A stretch of 64,000 bases of DNA from Antennarius striatus (lineage: Eukaryota; Chordata; Actinopteri; Lophiiformes; Antennariidae): positions 710,001 through 774,000 of the forward strand of contig NC_090788.1 of NCBI RefSeq assembly GCF_040054535.1. The letters run 5' to 3'. The notes under the pieces were generated by a model. The model was not told the origin of the DNA and did no database searches. It saw nothing but the letters and a program-made list of their open reading frames with translations. Position 1 is the stretch's first letter; each line of letters begins with the position of its first letter. Shown one piece after another: positions 9,889 to 20,400 of this stretch. Position numbers and translations under genes: made by a program.

Positions 9889-12800
9889 TTAGCACGGCAC
9901 CACCACGCGTCTCTTGCGGATGCATTCCCAGATCCAGCTGGGCGTGACCCGCTGGGCGCCGCCGTCCCCCTCGGGTTCGGCCAGCGTGTGCGTGGCCGAG
10001 GCGGCGTCGTAGTCTGGCACCACGTCGCCGTCGAAAGCCACAAAGTAGCGCCGCAGACGCTTGAAGTCCTGCGTGGAGACGGGCAGGAAGAGCTTCACCC
10101 CGCTGAAGATGTCCAGCAGCGTCTGTGGGACGGACACGCGGTTAGCGGTTGTTGCCATGGTAACCACACCCTGGAGGGGGTTTAGCCTTAAACATCTCTG
10201 GAGCTTCACAGGAAAACAAACCCAACGCCTCAGAGCAGCTGATTCCACAAACACTCCACGACGCCTTCAGGGCGCCTCCGTCATTTCAGCGTCGAGGCTC
10301 CAGGAACATTTGTGGATGTGACTAACGTCTGGATCCTGCCGTTTCAAACCCACCTTGTCGTTCTTCGGCTCCACCCGCTGAGGCGTCGTCTTGGTGTTGG
10401 TTTGACCGTTGCTATGGATGCCTTCCGTCTTCACCTGGTGGGGAAACGAGAGCAGGTTGAAGGTGTTTGTTCAGTCCGTCTGGTTACCGCGGCGACGTCC
10501 GACAGGAAGTACCTTCTTGGCGCTGGGCGTCCCGGCGCCGGGGGTGCGAGGCTGAGACTTCACCGCCTTCGGTTTGGGTGGAGTGATGGCGCCTGTGAAG
10601 CGATCGTGTTTCTGGTCAGATGAAGCGGCGCATCCGATCCGGTCGTCTACGTCAGTTACTCACCGGCTTTAGTGGGCGGAGCTCTTTGGCGGGGGGCGGA
10701 GGAGGAGGAAGAGGGGGCTGGGGAGTTTCCTCCGCTGTCGCCTCCAGAGGAGCTTTTGTCGTCTTTGGAGGCCGACGGCCCGGCGCTCACCTGGAAGTCA
10801 GAGTTCTCCTTCGATATGCGGTACAGCTCCTGAGGGGGGGCAGAACAGGTTAGCCGCCATTAGCTCATGCTAACAGGATGACTCAGTTTTCCAAATCAGG
10901 CTGATTCTTATCTGATTCTCACATCAAGCTTCAAACATCCTTCAAGTCTGTTTTGATGTAAATTATTCATATCTGATCAAAACCATTTGTTTTGTCCAGA
11001 CGGCCCCTGAAGGCATCATCGTTGGGGGAGCGCTCGTTTTCCACACCCTCACCTTCAGCTGGTGCAGGTTGGTGGCCGTCTTCCAGTCCTTGTCGTCGCG
11101 GACGCGAGTCATGCGGGGGAAGCGGATGGAGATGCCGTCGGCCGTGTGCATCTCCGACTTGGAGAACTCGGCGCCGGTGATCTCCCACACGGGGGCGTCC
11201 TGCAACCGACCCACACCCGTCACAAATCCGACCGGACGGATGATCCAGCGACAGAAACCGACTCACCTCAGGACTGCGGATGATGAAATCGGGGTAGTAG
11301 TTCTTCACGACCTTCAACCAGCCGGGGATCTTACTCGGTTCCTACGGAAACAAATCCCGGTCAGGACGGTGGTCTTTATTTCAGGACCCCGGTTCTCATA
11401 GGCTCCGCCCCCCCCACCTTGCTGATCTTCACCACGTCCAGCTCCTTCTGGAGCCGGGCTAGCATGGCGTCGTCGTAGCCGCCGGAGCACTTGGTGACGG
11501 TGCACCACTTCCTGGAGTCGGGGTCGTAGCATCCCATCAGGAAGCTGGACATGATGCCCCCTGGTGGCGAAACCGAGAGGTTTCCATCAGGAAATCGTTT
11601 CCATGCCAACTGCAGTGGGCGGAGCTTCACAAACCGTTGGAGCCCTTCCCGTAGAACGCCCCCAGCACCACCAGGTCGGCCGTGTCGGCCATCGCCCCCT
11701 CGTTCAGGTAATCCTTCTTCACCTTCAGCCAATGGCGTTTCCCCGGTTCGTACGTCCCCTGAGACGCAGAGCACTTTTATCACCATCATCATCACAATCA
11801 TCATCATCACCTTCATCATCATCACCTTCATCATCATCATCATCGTGTTAAACATCATGGATTCGGTTCCACTGACCTTCAGATCTTTCAGCACCAGCCC
11901 TTCCAGCCCCTCCCTGATGACACGCGTGATCATGTCGGCCAGATCCGCCGCTCTCTGACACGCAACAACACCGAGTCAGATTTTAGTCAACACACAAACA
12001 AATTCAATCACACGTCTGACAAAAATAGAAACTAGCATTAAAACAAGATGCTGAGAGGTGAACCTGGACTGTTTCACTGTGTGAACCTGGACTGTTTCAC
12101 TGTGTGAACCTGGACTGTTTCACTGTGTGAACCTGGACTGTTTCACTGTGTGAACCTGGACTGTTTCACTGTGTGAACCTGGACTGTTTCACTGTGTGAA
12201 CCTGGACCGTTTCACTGTGTGAACCTGGACCGTTTCACTGTGTGAACCTGGACCGTTTCACTGTGTGAACCTGGACTGTTTCACTGTGTGAACCTGGACT
12301 GTTTCACTGTGTGAACCTGGACTGTTTCACTGCGTGAACCTGGACTGTTTCACTGCGTGAACCTGGACTGTTTCACTGCGTGAACCTGGACTGTTTCACT
12401 GTGTGAACCTGGACTGTTTCACTGTGTGAACCTGGACTGTTTCACTGTGTGAACCTGGACTGTTTCACTGCGTGAACCTGGACTGTTTCACTGTGTGAAC
12501 CTGGACTGTTTCACTGTGTGAACCTGGACTGTTTCACTGCGTGAACCTGGACTACTCACGGTGACGTGCTTCATCTCAGAGAACAGGATCCTATTGGTCA
12601 CCTCCACCATGTTGTCATGCAGGAACTTCCTGCGTTCACACAGGGGCCTGGAGGAAACACAAACGTGTACTTCAGCGTGTTCTGCTCTTGGTCACATGAT
12701 CGGCGTGAACTCTTGGTCATGTGATCTCTCTACCTCTCCATCAGGCTGACGCCGTTGAAGTAAATGCAGTCGAACACGAACAGACAGACGTTGGCATCTT

Positions 12801-13070
12801 GGAACGCAGCTTTCTGGGGGGAGGAGCAAAAAACGATGACGGTCGCCATCAGTAGTTGTGTGACACACCTCAAACAGGAAGCTGGGCGTGGTCTCACCTT
12901 GTGGACGCCCAAGGTCCCGAAGGGGAGGGGCTTGCTGGTCTTCGTGTCGATGAGGAGGACTTCGGCGTCCAGGATCATGCTGTGGCCTCCTGGGAACGCC
13001 TGGGGGATGTAGTCCTTAAAGTGGGCCACCTGGAACAGGAAGTGGACAGACAGGACGTTGGTGTGGTGGG

Positions 13071-13123
<53 letters not shown>

Positions 13124-14017
13124 TGTGTGTGAGGACTGACTTTGTGCGGCAGCACCGGCTTCAGGCTGCGGCTGAAGTAGCTGAAGGTTTCTCCGTTCTT
13201 GTGGACCTGAACTCGCTCCCCGTCGTACTTGATCTCTGAGTACATCCCGTTGGGACACTTCTTCATGGCGTACTCCACCGATTTACACGCCTCCGCCTGA
13301 ACCCCAACCAATCAGAGACCAGCGGTCAGAACGCAACCAGTAGCAGTTAGCAGCTTGTAGCAGTTAGCATCTCAAGAAGAAAAATTCCTGAAAAGTGTGG
13401 AGACATTTGAGACTTCCTGGAGCTGCTCATCCTCCAATCAGAGGACTCAAAGGCCAATTAAGAAGCCACGCCCCTTTACCCTGGCTGTCGTGATGACATC
13501 ACAGGAGAGGCGTACGACTTTAACGTTCGTCGAGGTCAAACTGTTTTCAAGTCGCTTCACGTTTGAGAGCAAAGCGTATTTAAGTAAAAATAACTTACTG
13601 AAAATCTATTTCTAATCCAGACTCAGGTCACGCCCCCTTAGCCCCGCCCCCCAGCATCAGAATCCTCTCCTCACCAGCATTGGCTGGACGGGGGTCATGA
13701 GCAACGCCTCCACGGTGAGGAGCTTCCTAGGCCCCGCCCCGTTGGACGCCTCCATCTGGTTCCTCAGCACGCGGTCGATCACGTCGCCGAGGTTACGGGA
13801 GGCCTTGAAGGCGTCGTAGGCGTTGGGATCCACGGCGTCCAACCTGGAGGGGAGAGGCGTTCGAGGCCGGTCAGGACACGGCAGCGCTGGGAGGAAACGG
13901 CGCTGACGGGAGACGCTTACACGTGTTTGGCGCCGGCGTTCATCTTCAGGTCGTGTTTGATCAGACGGATGATGCATTTCAGGTCGTTTCCTGTGCACCT
14001 GTGGCGAAGACGACATC

Positions 14018-14049
<32 letters not shown>

Positions 14050-16133
14050 CACCACCATCATCATCACAATGGGAGTAAAAGTCGGCGCCGCGACAGTAAA
14101 GCGCCGCCAGCTCACTTCCTGGCGACGTCCTCCAGCTCGTTCTGCTGCTCGTCCTCTTTGGTCAGCTGGGCGAGGCGGGTCAGGGACGCGTCTACTTCCT
14201 GGATTGTCAGCTGACTCTTGGCGGCCGCCGGAAACGCCTTGCTCTCCTCGAAGAACATCCTGACGGTCTCCGACACGTCGCCCTGAGGAGAGACGTTGTT
14301 CGTTAGCGGTTAGCGGTGCTGCCGTGGTCTCTGGGCCCCGCCCCCTGACCCCCCGACCCCCACACACCTGCTCCAGGTCCCGCACCATGTCGTCCTGGTT
14401 GCACCTGAAGATGCGGCTGAAGAGCTTGACGATCTGCTTGTCGTTCAGGTTGTACACGCTCTTCACGACGCCCGGCAGCAGCAGCTTGACCGTCAGGTAG
14501 AGGTCGCCGTGGAACTTATCTGGGCGGGGTCAAAGGAAGGCGTTTAGAGGGTCTGGTCCAATCAAGAAACACCTCAGACAGGACGCCGCCCACCTCCGCC
14601 GGAGCCCTTCTTCAGGAACTTCTCGATGATCTGCGTCTTGGCGTTGTAGGAGTTGTTTTCGGCCACGGTGGCGCAGAGCTTACGGAACTCCCTGAGGAGG
14701 CAGTCCTTGTGTCGCGGGTCGCACAGCTGGCTGGACAGGCTGCTGGCCCCGCCCACAGCGGCGGCCCCGGAGGGGGAGGAAGACGGCCCCGGGCTAGGAC
14801 CGGCTTTAGCCGCTGAGGAGAAAGTCAGAAAAGAATCATCATTTTTTTCTAAAACCACCTCCCTGATAGAACAGGAAGTCATCGATGTAGAGGCGGAGCC
14901 AAGCTTTACTCCACTGAGGTGTTCCACCACACTGACACTGAATGATGTGCTGATGTCACTTCCCGGTCATCAAAAGTCAGACACGCCCCTTTTTGTTTGA
15001 TTTCATTAAGTTTACGGTAGTCGGATACGGCGGCGTTTGGTTGTTCGTATCTTGAGGACTTCCTGTACTTAAGTCAGAAGCTGGTGACTCCTCTGAGCGT
15101 CTGGCGTCCCTCTACCGCCCCCTGCTGGTCAGACCCTCTCCCACCCTCCTGTCTGTTCTCAGACCCGTCTGAACCCGATCTTACCCGTGAAGCCGGAGAA
15201 CTTCCGAGGCGCGTTGATGGACGGGTCGGTGGGCGGAGCCAACAGCTGACCGCTGGTGTTCATCTTGGACTGGACCTTCTTCTTCGGACTCGCATTGACT
15301 TTCGCCATCAGGTCTGAGATGAGAGACATGAAGTTAGAGGAGCGAACAGAACTCCAAGAGCGGCGCTTCCTCATTAAAGTTGACCAAACTAATAACCGAA
15401 GTTTAAAGGAGGAAAAGTTGGAGAAACAAACAAACAAACAAACAAACGCGCCGTAAATAAACATCTGACTTTATTAGAGTCTCGATTCTCAGTCAAGGAA
15501 AACCAAAATAAAAACATCAGCATCTCAGGATGTCTGGGGATGTTTGTGTCGTCCGTTATTTACTGTTCTCACTGCGAATCCGAGAAGAAGCCAAAGTTTC
15601 AAAATTAGCAGCAGTGTTTCATCCAGAAGCGCCGGATGAAACGAAGCGGTACCTGAAACGTGTTTGTTGATGAGCTCCTTGTCTTCGTCCTGCAGCTCCT
15701 CCCAGCCCTCCAGGTCGGTGATGTCCTCGATCTTCTTGGTGGTGGCCCTCGCCCTCTCCAGCTTCTCAAACATGCACTTGACGTGGTACCACTCCTTCAT
15801 CTCGCCCGCCGACTCGCTGAAAGGGTTCGGCACCACCTTGCCGATGCGGACGATGCCCTTGGCGATCTTGTCTTTGCACTTCTTGCATCCTGCCGTCCCA
15901 CGTTTGGCGTATTCCACCAGGAATCGCTGCTCCGCCATGTCTGGCTGGTGGGGGGAACGTAAGAGGGGGGGATCCTGGAGGAGCGGTCGGGACGCCGAGC
16001 AGAACCCAGACGGGTTGAACACCTGGACCGACGGAGAAACCTTCCAGAGCTGCCCACACCTGACAGGTGAGCCAGGAGGTCGAAGGGCAACGCAGACGGT
16101 GATACGAGCCAGCAAACAGAAGGACCTCCGCAT
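9889..16133 (-). CDS. lig3: DNA ligase 3 (nuclear and mitochondrial forms), complete, 20 coding exons
   Basis: ATP-dependent DNA ligase that seals single-strand breaks; the alpha form partners XRCC1. Coding exons: 15653-16133, 15185-15313, 14594-14812, 14368-14519, 14116-14282, 13921-13998, 13675-13843, 13141-13296, 12898-13029, 12734-12813, 12560-12647, 11877-11954, 11635-11758, 11418-11560, 11267-11341, 11053-11199, 10664-10829, 10513-10592, 10354-10434, 9889-10122. All phases agree: 992 residues from the upstream ATG, 927 from MAEQRF (15936-15938); human is 1009/922. Seen in order: PARP-type zinc finger (C83, C86, H117, C120); DNA-binding domain; adenylation motif KYDGERVQ with the catalytic lysine at residue 488 (13228-13230); motif EGLVLK; OB fold with [17 protein letters not shown]; Ser/Pro linker; C-terminal BRCT ending RKRRVVVPC, which marks the alpha isoform. 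A non-coding first exon ends at 16703. The donor of the GTYEPG exon is weak (GTTTGT). Identification is secure; a few linker boundaries are less so. Confidence 0.97.
11782..11846. repeat. (ATC)n microsatellite in LIG3 intron
   Basis: Imperfect CAT/ATC trinucleotide run between the exons at 11635-11758 and 11877-11954. It occupies more than half of this 118-bp intron. A similar run lies at 14012-14068 in the intron between 13921-13998 and 14116-14282. Confidence 0.9.
12060..12554. repeat. 23-bp minisatellite in LIG3 intron, about 21 copies
   Basis: Near-perfect copies of GAACCTGGACTGTTTCACTG plus TGT or CGT. It fills most of the 605-bp intron between exons 11877-11954 and 12560-12647 and ends within 10 bp of the donor. 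The same unit forms arrays at 29993-30417 (opposite orientation) and 39247-39699 (same orientation). Confidence 0.97.
13075..13131. repeat. (TG)n microsatellite beside a LIG3 splice donor
   Basis: About 28 TG units, interrupted once. On the transcribed strand this is a CA repeat that begins about 10 bases after the donor of the exon carrying the catalytic lysine (donor at 13139-13140). It makes up half of a 111-bp intron. Confidence 0.95.
15939..16133 (-). other. lig3: mitochondrial presequence of LIG3 (alternative upstream start)
   Basis: Sixty-five codons precede MAEQRF in the same frame and exon, starting at ATG 16131-16133. They begin [20 protein letters not shown] and contain many Arg and hydrophobic residues but only two Asp and no Glu, as expected of a mitochondrial import signal. 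Going further up and through the predicted splice to exon 1, the frame meets a TGA before any other ATG. Mammalian LIG3 is known to make nuclear and mitochondrial proteins by alternative initiation in just this arrangement. Confidence 0.88.
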
Positions 16134-16702
16134 CCAGCAGGGACGTCCCACCCTAGGAGAGCACAGACCAGTAGTTATCTTCTGTATTAACGATTAAAAT
16201 ACGTTTTTACTTCAGTGACACAAACACCTGGTGCATTTTTTAACTCTCCGACTATATAAAACATGTCTTTCCCTCTTTTTAAACTAAATATCCTCTGTTT
16301 TACACAGAAACTACACAACACTGACGGAGGATCTCAAGTTAAATGAAATGAGTTGAATGAAATTAAGTTAAATGACTTAATGTTCCAATGGTGTTAAGCT
16401 GGAAAACTGCGTTAAAACTGAACTTTAAAGTGTTTAACTTGGGTTTGTTTGATCCGTTTACCGGTACCGTGGGATTACCGGCAGAACCGCGGGCTATCGG
16501 TACCGGAACGTGTCCACCTACAGACTTCCACCGGTTCTGTTGAACAACGAGGCTTCATGCTAACACACCATTGTTTGCTAGCTGTTAGCTTCAGCCACGC
16601 TCCACTAGCTCCGTTCGGCTAGCCAGGTTAGCAAACAAAACTACCAGAATAAAAACCAACTGAGTCCCGGTTTTCACCGATGAACCGAGGCCTCCTTCCC
16701 AC

Positions 16703-16850
16703 CTTAGAGCAGCTCAGTGGAACCCGACTTGATGTCCTTCAGGGCTCCCGATCCTCATTGTTGTTAGCCTGCAGCTCCAGCGTCAAGCGCGCGGACTTTA
16801 CCACGTAGTAGAAGCAACTTCCGGTTTCATTTTATAAAATAAAAGCTCTG
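16703..16850 (-). promoter_or_regulatory. LIG3 first (non-coding) exon and promoter
   Basis: A donor (CTAAG then GTGGGA) at 16703 joins in silico to the acceptor at 16153-16154 (TCTCCTAG). The exon has a short upstream frame (ATG with a stop after a few codons). The interval 16770-16810 is CpG-rich with GCGCGC and no TATA box. The transcription start is inferred. Between 16153 and 16702 lies intron 1, with nothing else visible. Confidence 0.6.
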
Positions 16851-17463
16851 GTAGTGATAAACGTTTTACATTTTGGACTTTGCGTTGATGTCCGACCCGA
16901 AAAATATCTAATCGTTAATTTAATACAAGTTTTAATTGTTCATTTAAGCAGCAACAACATGAGAGGCGCCTGAAACGTGTGGAAAACTTTATTTTGAAGA
17001 ACAGACAAAAAACATTTCCGCTACGTGGATAGATCTGGTGACTTCATGCAGCTAGTAAAGTTAAAGATAACCTATCGATTGATCTAAACTCGCTCATGTT
17101 TGCGTTCCGCAGTTTGAAGTCAAACGAAGAGCCTGAAGATTTAACAGATATAATAAAAATAAAGCGGCAAACATAAGGAGAGAGTCCATGTTTGATTCTA
17201 TGACTTATCAACCACCTCGTGTCTGGAACACCGCGTGACGTCACGTGACGTCACTCTGAGACACGGATTATTGATTTATTCACCATAAATAAATGTAATA
17301 ATTTATTATTGGTTGTTTGTGATGTGGTACGTGAAGGCATTTAATTTCTTATTAATTCTGTACATCTAGATAAGAATCACGCCCACCAATCAGCTGATCA
17401 GTTCATTGATCAGCTGATTGATCAGTCCATTGATCAGTTCATTGATCATGTGTGGTTTTACTG
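16851..17463. other. spacer between LIG3 promoter and RAD51D, including RAD51D 3' UTR
   Basis: AATAAA hexamers on the minus strand at 17307-17302 and 17280-17275 are candidate RAD51D polyadenylation signals. A run of short TGATCA-containing direct repeats lies at 17390-17450. There is no coding content. Confidence 0.5.
17236..17253. promoter_or_regulatory. two palindromic CRE sites (TGACGTCA) overlapping an E-box
   Basis: TGACGTCA occurs at 17236-17243 and again at 17246-17253. The junction creates CACGTG at 17242-17247. These are consensus sites for CREB/ATF and bHLH factors. They lie about 0.45 kb upstream of LIG3 exon 1 and just beyond the RAD51D 3' end, so they could serve LIG3. Binding is inferred from the consensus only. 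Confidence 0.55.
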
Positions 17464-20400
17464 TCAGGTCTCCTCCAGTCTCCTCTTGGCTGATGGTCGA
17501 CGCCCCCGCTGCAGGTCCAACTCCTCCGTCATGTGACACGGCTGAAGGAGATCACATGACACAGGTATAGATCACGACACCTTTAGGTCACATGACACGT
17601 GAGGTTAAATGAGGTCAAACCGACCCGTCTGGAGGACTTGATGAGCGTGGCCCTCCTCTGGCTGGAGGGGCCGACCCGCTCCAGGAGGATCCGTGGTCTG
17701 GGGACGTGACTCCAGGACGCGCCGAGGCCCGGCTGCAGCTCGCCGCCGCCCCCCCCGCCGCCGCCCCACGTCACGTGATTGGTGACCTGTGGACACGATC
17801 AGACCGGTTCCTCCTGAGGATCCTGGTCCATCCTGGAACCAGCAGCCGAACCCGACTCACCAGAACTGACACGTTGAAGTCCTTCGCCGTCGTCTTCAGG
17901 ACCGACGCCACCTGGGTCATCAGGGACATTCCTGTGGGGACAGGAGGGGGTGTTGGGTCGCGTCCCGGAGAGAACGGGTCCAGGTTAACACCTGGACATC
18001 CATCCATCCTCAGGTGTGACGTCACGCTTCACCTTCGCTCTGTTTTCCTCCCAGGACAGGAGAGATGACGGCCGACACCGAGTCCACGATCAGCACCTTG
18101 ACCGACCCGCCTCCACCGCCGGCGCCGGACGCCTTCCACCAAACGGGACAAAATTAGACCATAAAATCTTTATTTTTGTAATTACCAGCGGCGCACACAC
18201 ACCTGCTGCAGCTCGCCGCCGCGGAGTCCGTAGAGACAGTCGAGCAGCGCGAACACGTCCAACGGACGGAAGACGCGGATCCTCTGGAGAGCCTCCATCT
18301 GGAAAAACACAGATGACTTCGCCTTCAAGCCCCGCCCCCTCGTCTCACCTGCCCCGCCCCCTCGCCTCACCTGCTCACGCCCGTCCTCCGTCTCGTCCTG
18401 GATCATCTGCAGGAGGCGTTTGGCTGTGAAGCCGCCGGTCGTGTCGATGAAGACGACGCCCTGCTTCAGACGGAGGGAGACGTTCGCCGCCACGCCGAAA
18501 CACACCTGGCAGACACGGTGAGGAGGCGGGGCTTTATTACTGTCAGTTCCAGGAGCGTCGGCGGCGGAAAAAGAGGAAGTCTCACCTGAGATTTTCCGCT
18601 TCCTGGTCCTCCTGACAGCTCCGTGATCTCTCCGGTGTACAGACCAGAGTCCAGAAGTTTATCTAAGCTGGAGAAACACGTAGAGTCGTGAGTCATCGGC
18701 GTAGAGACGGCGTGCTGCTGCCCTCTGCTGGTGGCGTTCATCCATCCCTCCTGCCCGGGGTCAAGAGGTCAAACTGGACCCGTTTCTCCAGATCCGTTCA
18801 CATCTGGTTTCAAACAGGAAGTGGAACACATCGGTTGATTCCGTACTTCCTCCCGGATCGGGTGTCGTATGTCAGGAAGCTACGATCCGACGGCGATCCG
18901 ACGGCGATCCGACGGCGATCCGACGGCGATCCGACGGCGATCCGTGCTGTTTGTGGAATCTCATCTCCGTCAACGTATTGATGATGGATGTGACGACCAT
19001 GTTGTTAAATCAACACCCCCACTGCCCCCCAGCTGAAGGTGAACCCTCAACGGGCGCCTGATGGCGGCTCTCCACAGCGGCGGCGTGATTGTGGAGGGGG
19101 GGCAAATGGCAGATTGGGTGTCGCTGCTGCTGAGAGGATCGGACGGATGAAGAGTGAATGTGGAGTGGGGGGGGGGGGTCGCGTCTCGCCAAACAACAGG
19201 TTTAGTCACTGACCTCTTTCACACCTTCAGGATCAAACTCCTCCCTCCTCCTCCTCTTCCTTCACTCTGAAGCTAAGCTACATGCTAATGCTACATCTAC
19301 AGTAGCTCCAGTGGATCACAAACATGTTGGTGATGATCCCATGAACTGGAGGAGAGTTCCTGGAAGTGTTTTCTTCTTCTCCTCAAGGATTAAATTATCA
19401 GGATTAAAACTGAGTGTAAACTAATCTGGATTAAAACGTGAATCACAAGTGACGGTAGATATTGGAACTATACGTACGAACAATAGTAGTAATGACATCA
19501 CTTTAGTATTTACAGTAGTAATGACATTACTGTAGTATTAGAGTAGTAATGACATTACTGTAGTATTAGAGTAGTAATGACATTACTGTAGTATTTACAG
19601 TAGTAATGACATTACTGTAGTATTTACAGTAGTAATGACATTACTGTAGTATTTACAGTAGTAATGACATTACTGTAGTATTTACAGTAGTAATGAGATT
19701 TTAATGGAGATTGAAAGTTAACAACTTATGAACAATTTCATTTATGAACAACTTCGAGGGGCCAGTTGTGTTTGTATGTTGAGGACTAGCTGTACTGATT
19801 TAAAGGTGGAGTCGACTGAGCTGAAGCCCTCGATTCTTCCCTCCATGCTGGATGAATCAGCTGATCGGTTCCTCCATCAATCTATTGATTATAGTTGCTC
19901 AGATCTCTTCCCACTCATCATCTCAGAACTTCTTGCAGCCGTCTTCTGATTGGCTGAGGCGTTCCTGATGCGCTGGTCACCAATCTGCATCAGTGAGGAC
20001 GTTGAACATTTATAACCGATCAATCCCTCTGAGAGCCTCCAGAACCGAACAGTTCCCCCTCTGGCCAGCAGGGGGCAGCAGAGACACGCCCCCCGCAGCT
20101 CCATGGTAACACCTGATCTTAATGGGGACAGTTTAACTGTGGAGAGGATGCCATTACTGTGTCACACTGGCCCATTTCACTGATTTGTCCTGATGGGCCG
20201 CGTCCCGCTCCGCTTCTAAAGCAGGAATATTTATGTTATGACTGCAGGCGGACCGGATCCGGTCGGGACGGGGTCCTCCGAGTCCAGAATAACGGCTGGC
20301 GTCCCGGCGAGTTTCCACTTCCTTCATTAAGTTCTGACGTGATGAAACGGGACTTATTTGGTGGCGTAGTGAACGCGGCGGATCAATCCACACGCTCAGC

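Noticed and set aside
12060..12554. CRISPR-like regular repeat arrays
   Set aside because: These are head-to-tail minisatellites without unique spacers, in an animal genome.
13927..14214. His-rich frame
   Set aside because: It is an antisense reading of LIG3 exons and an intronic (ATC)n run.
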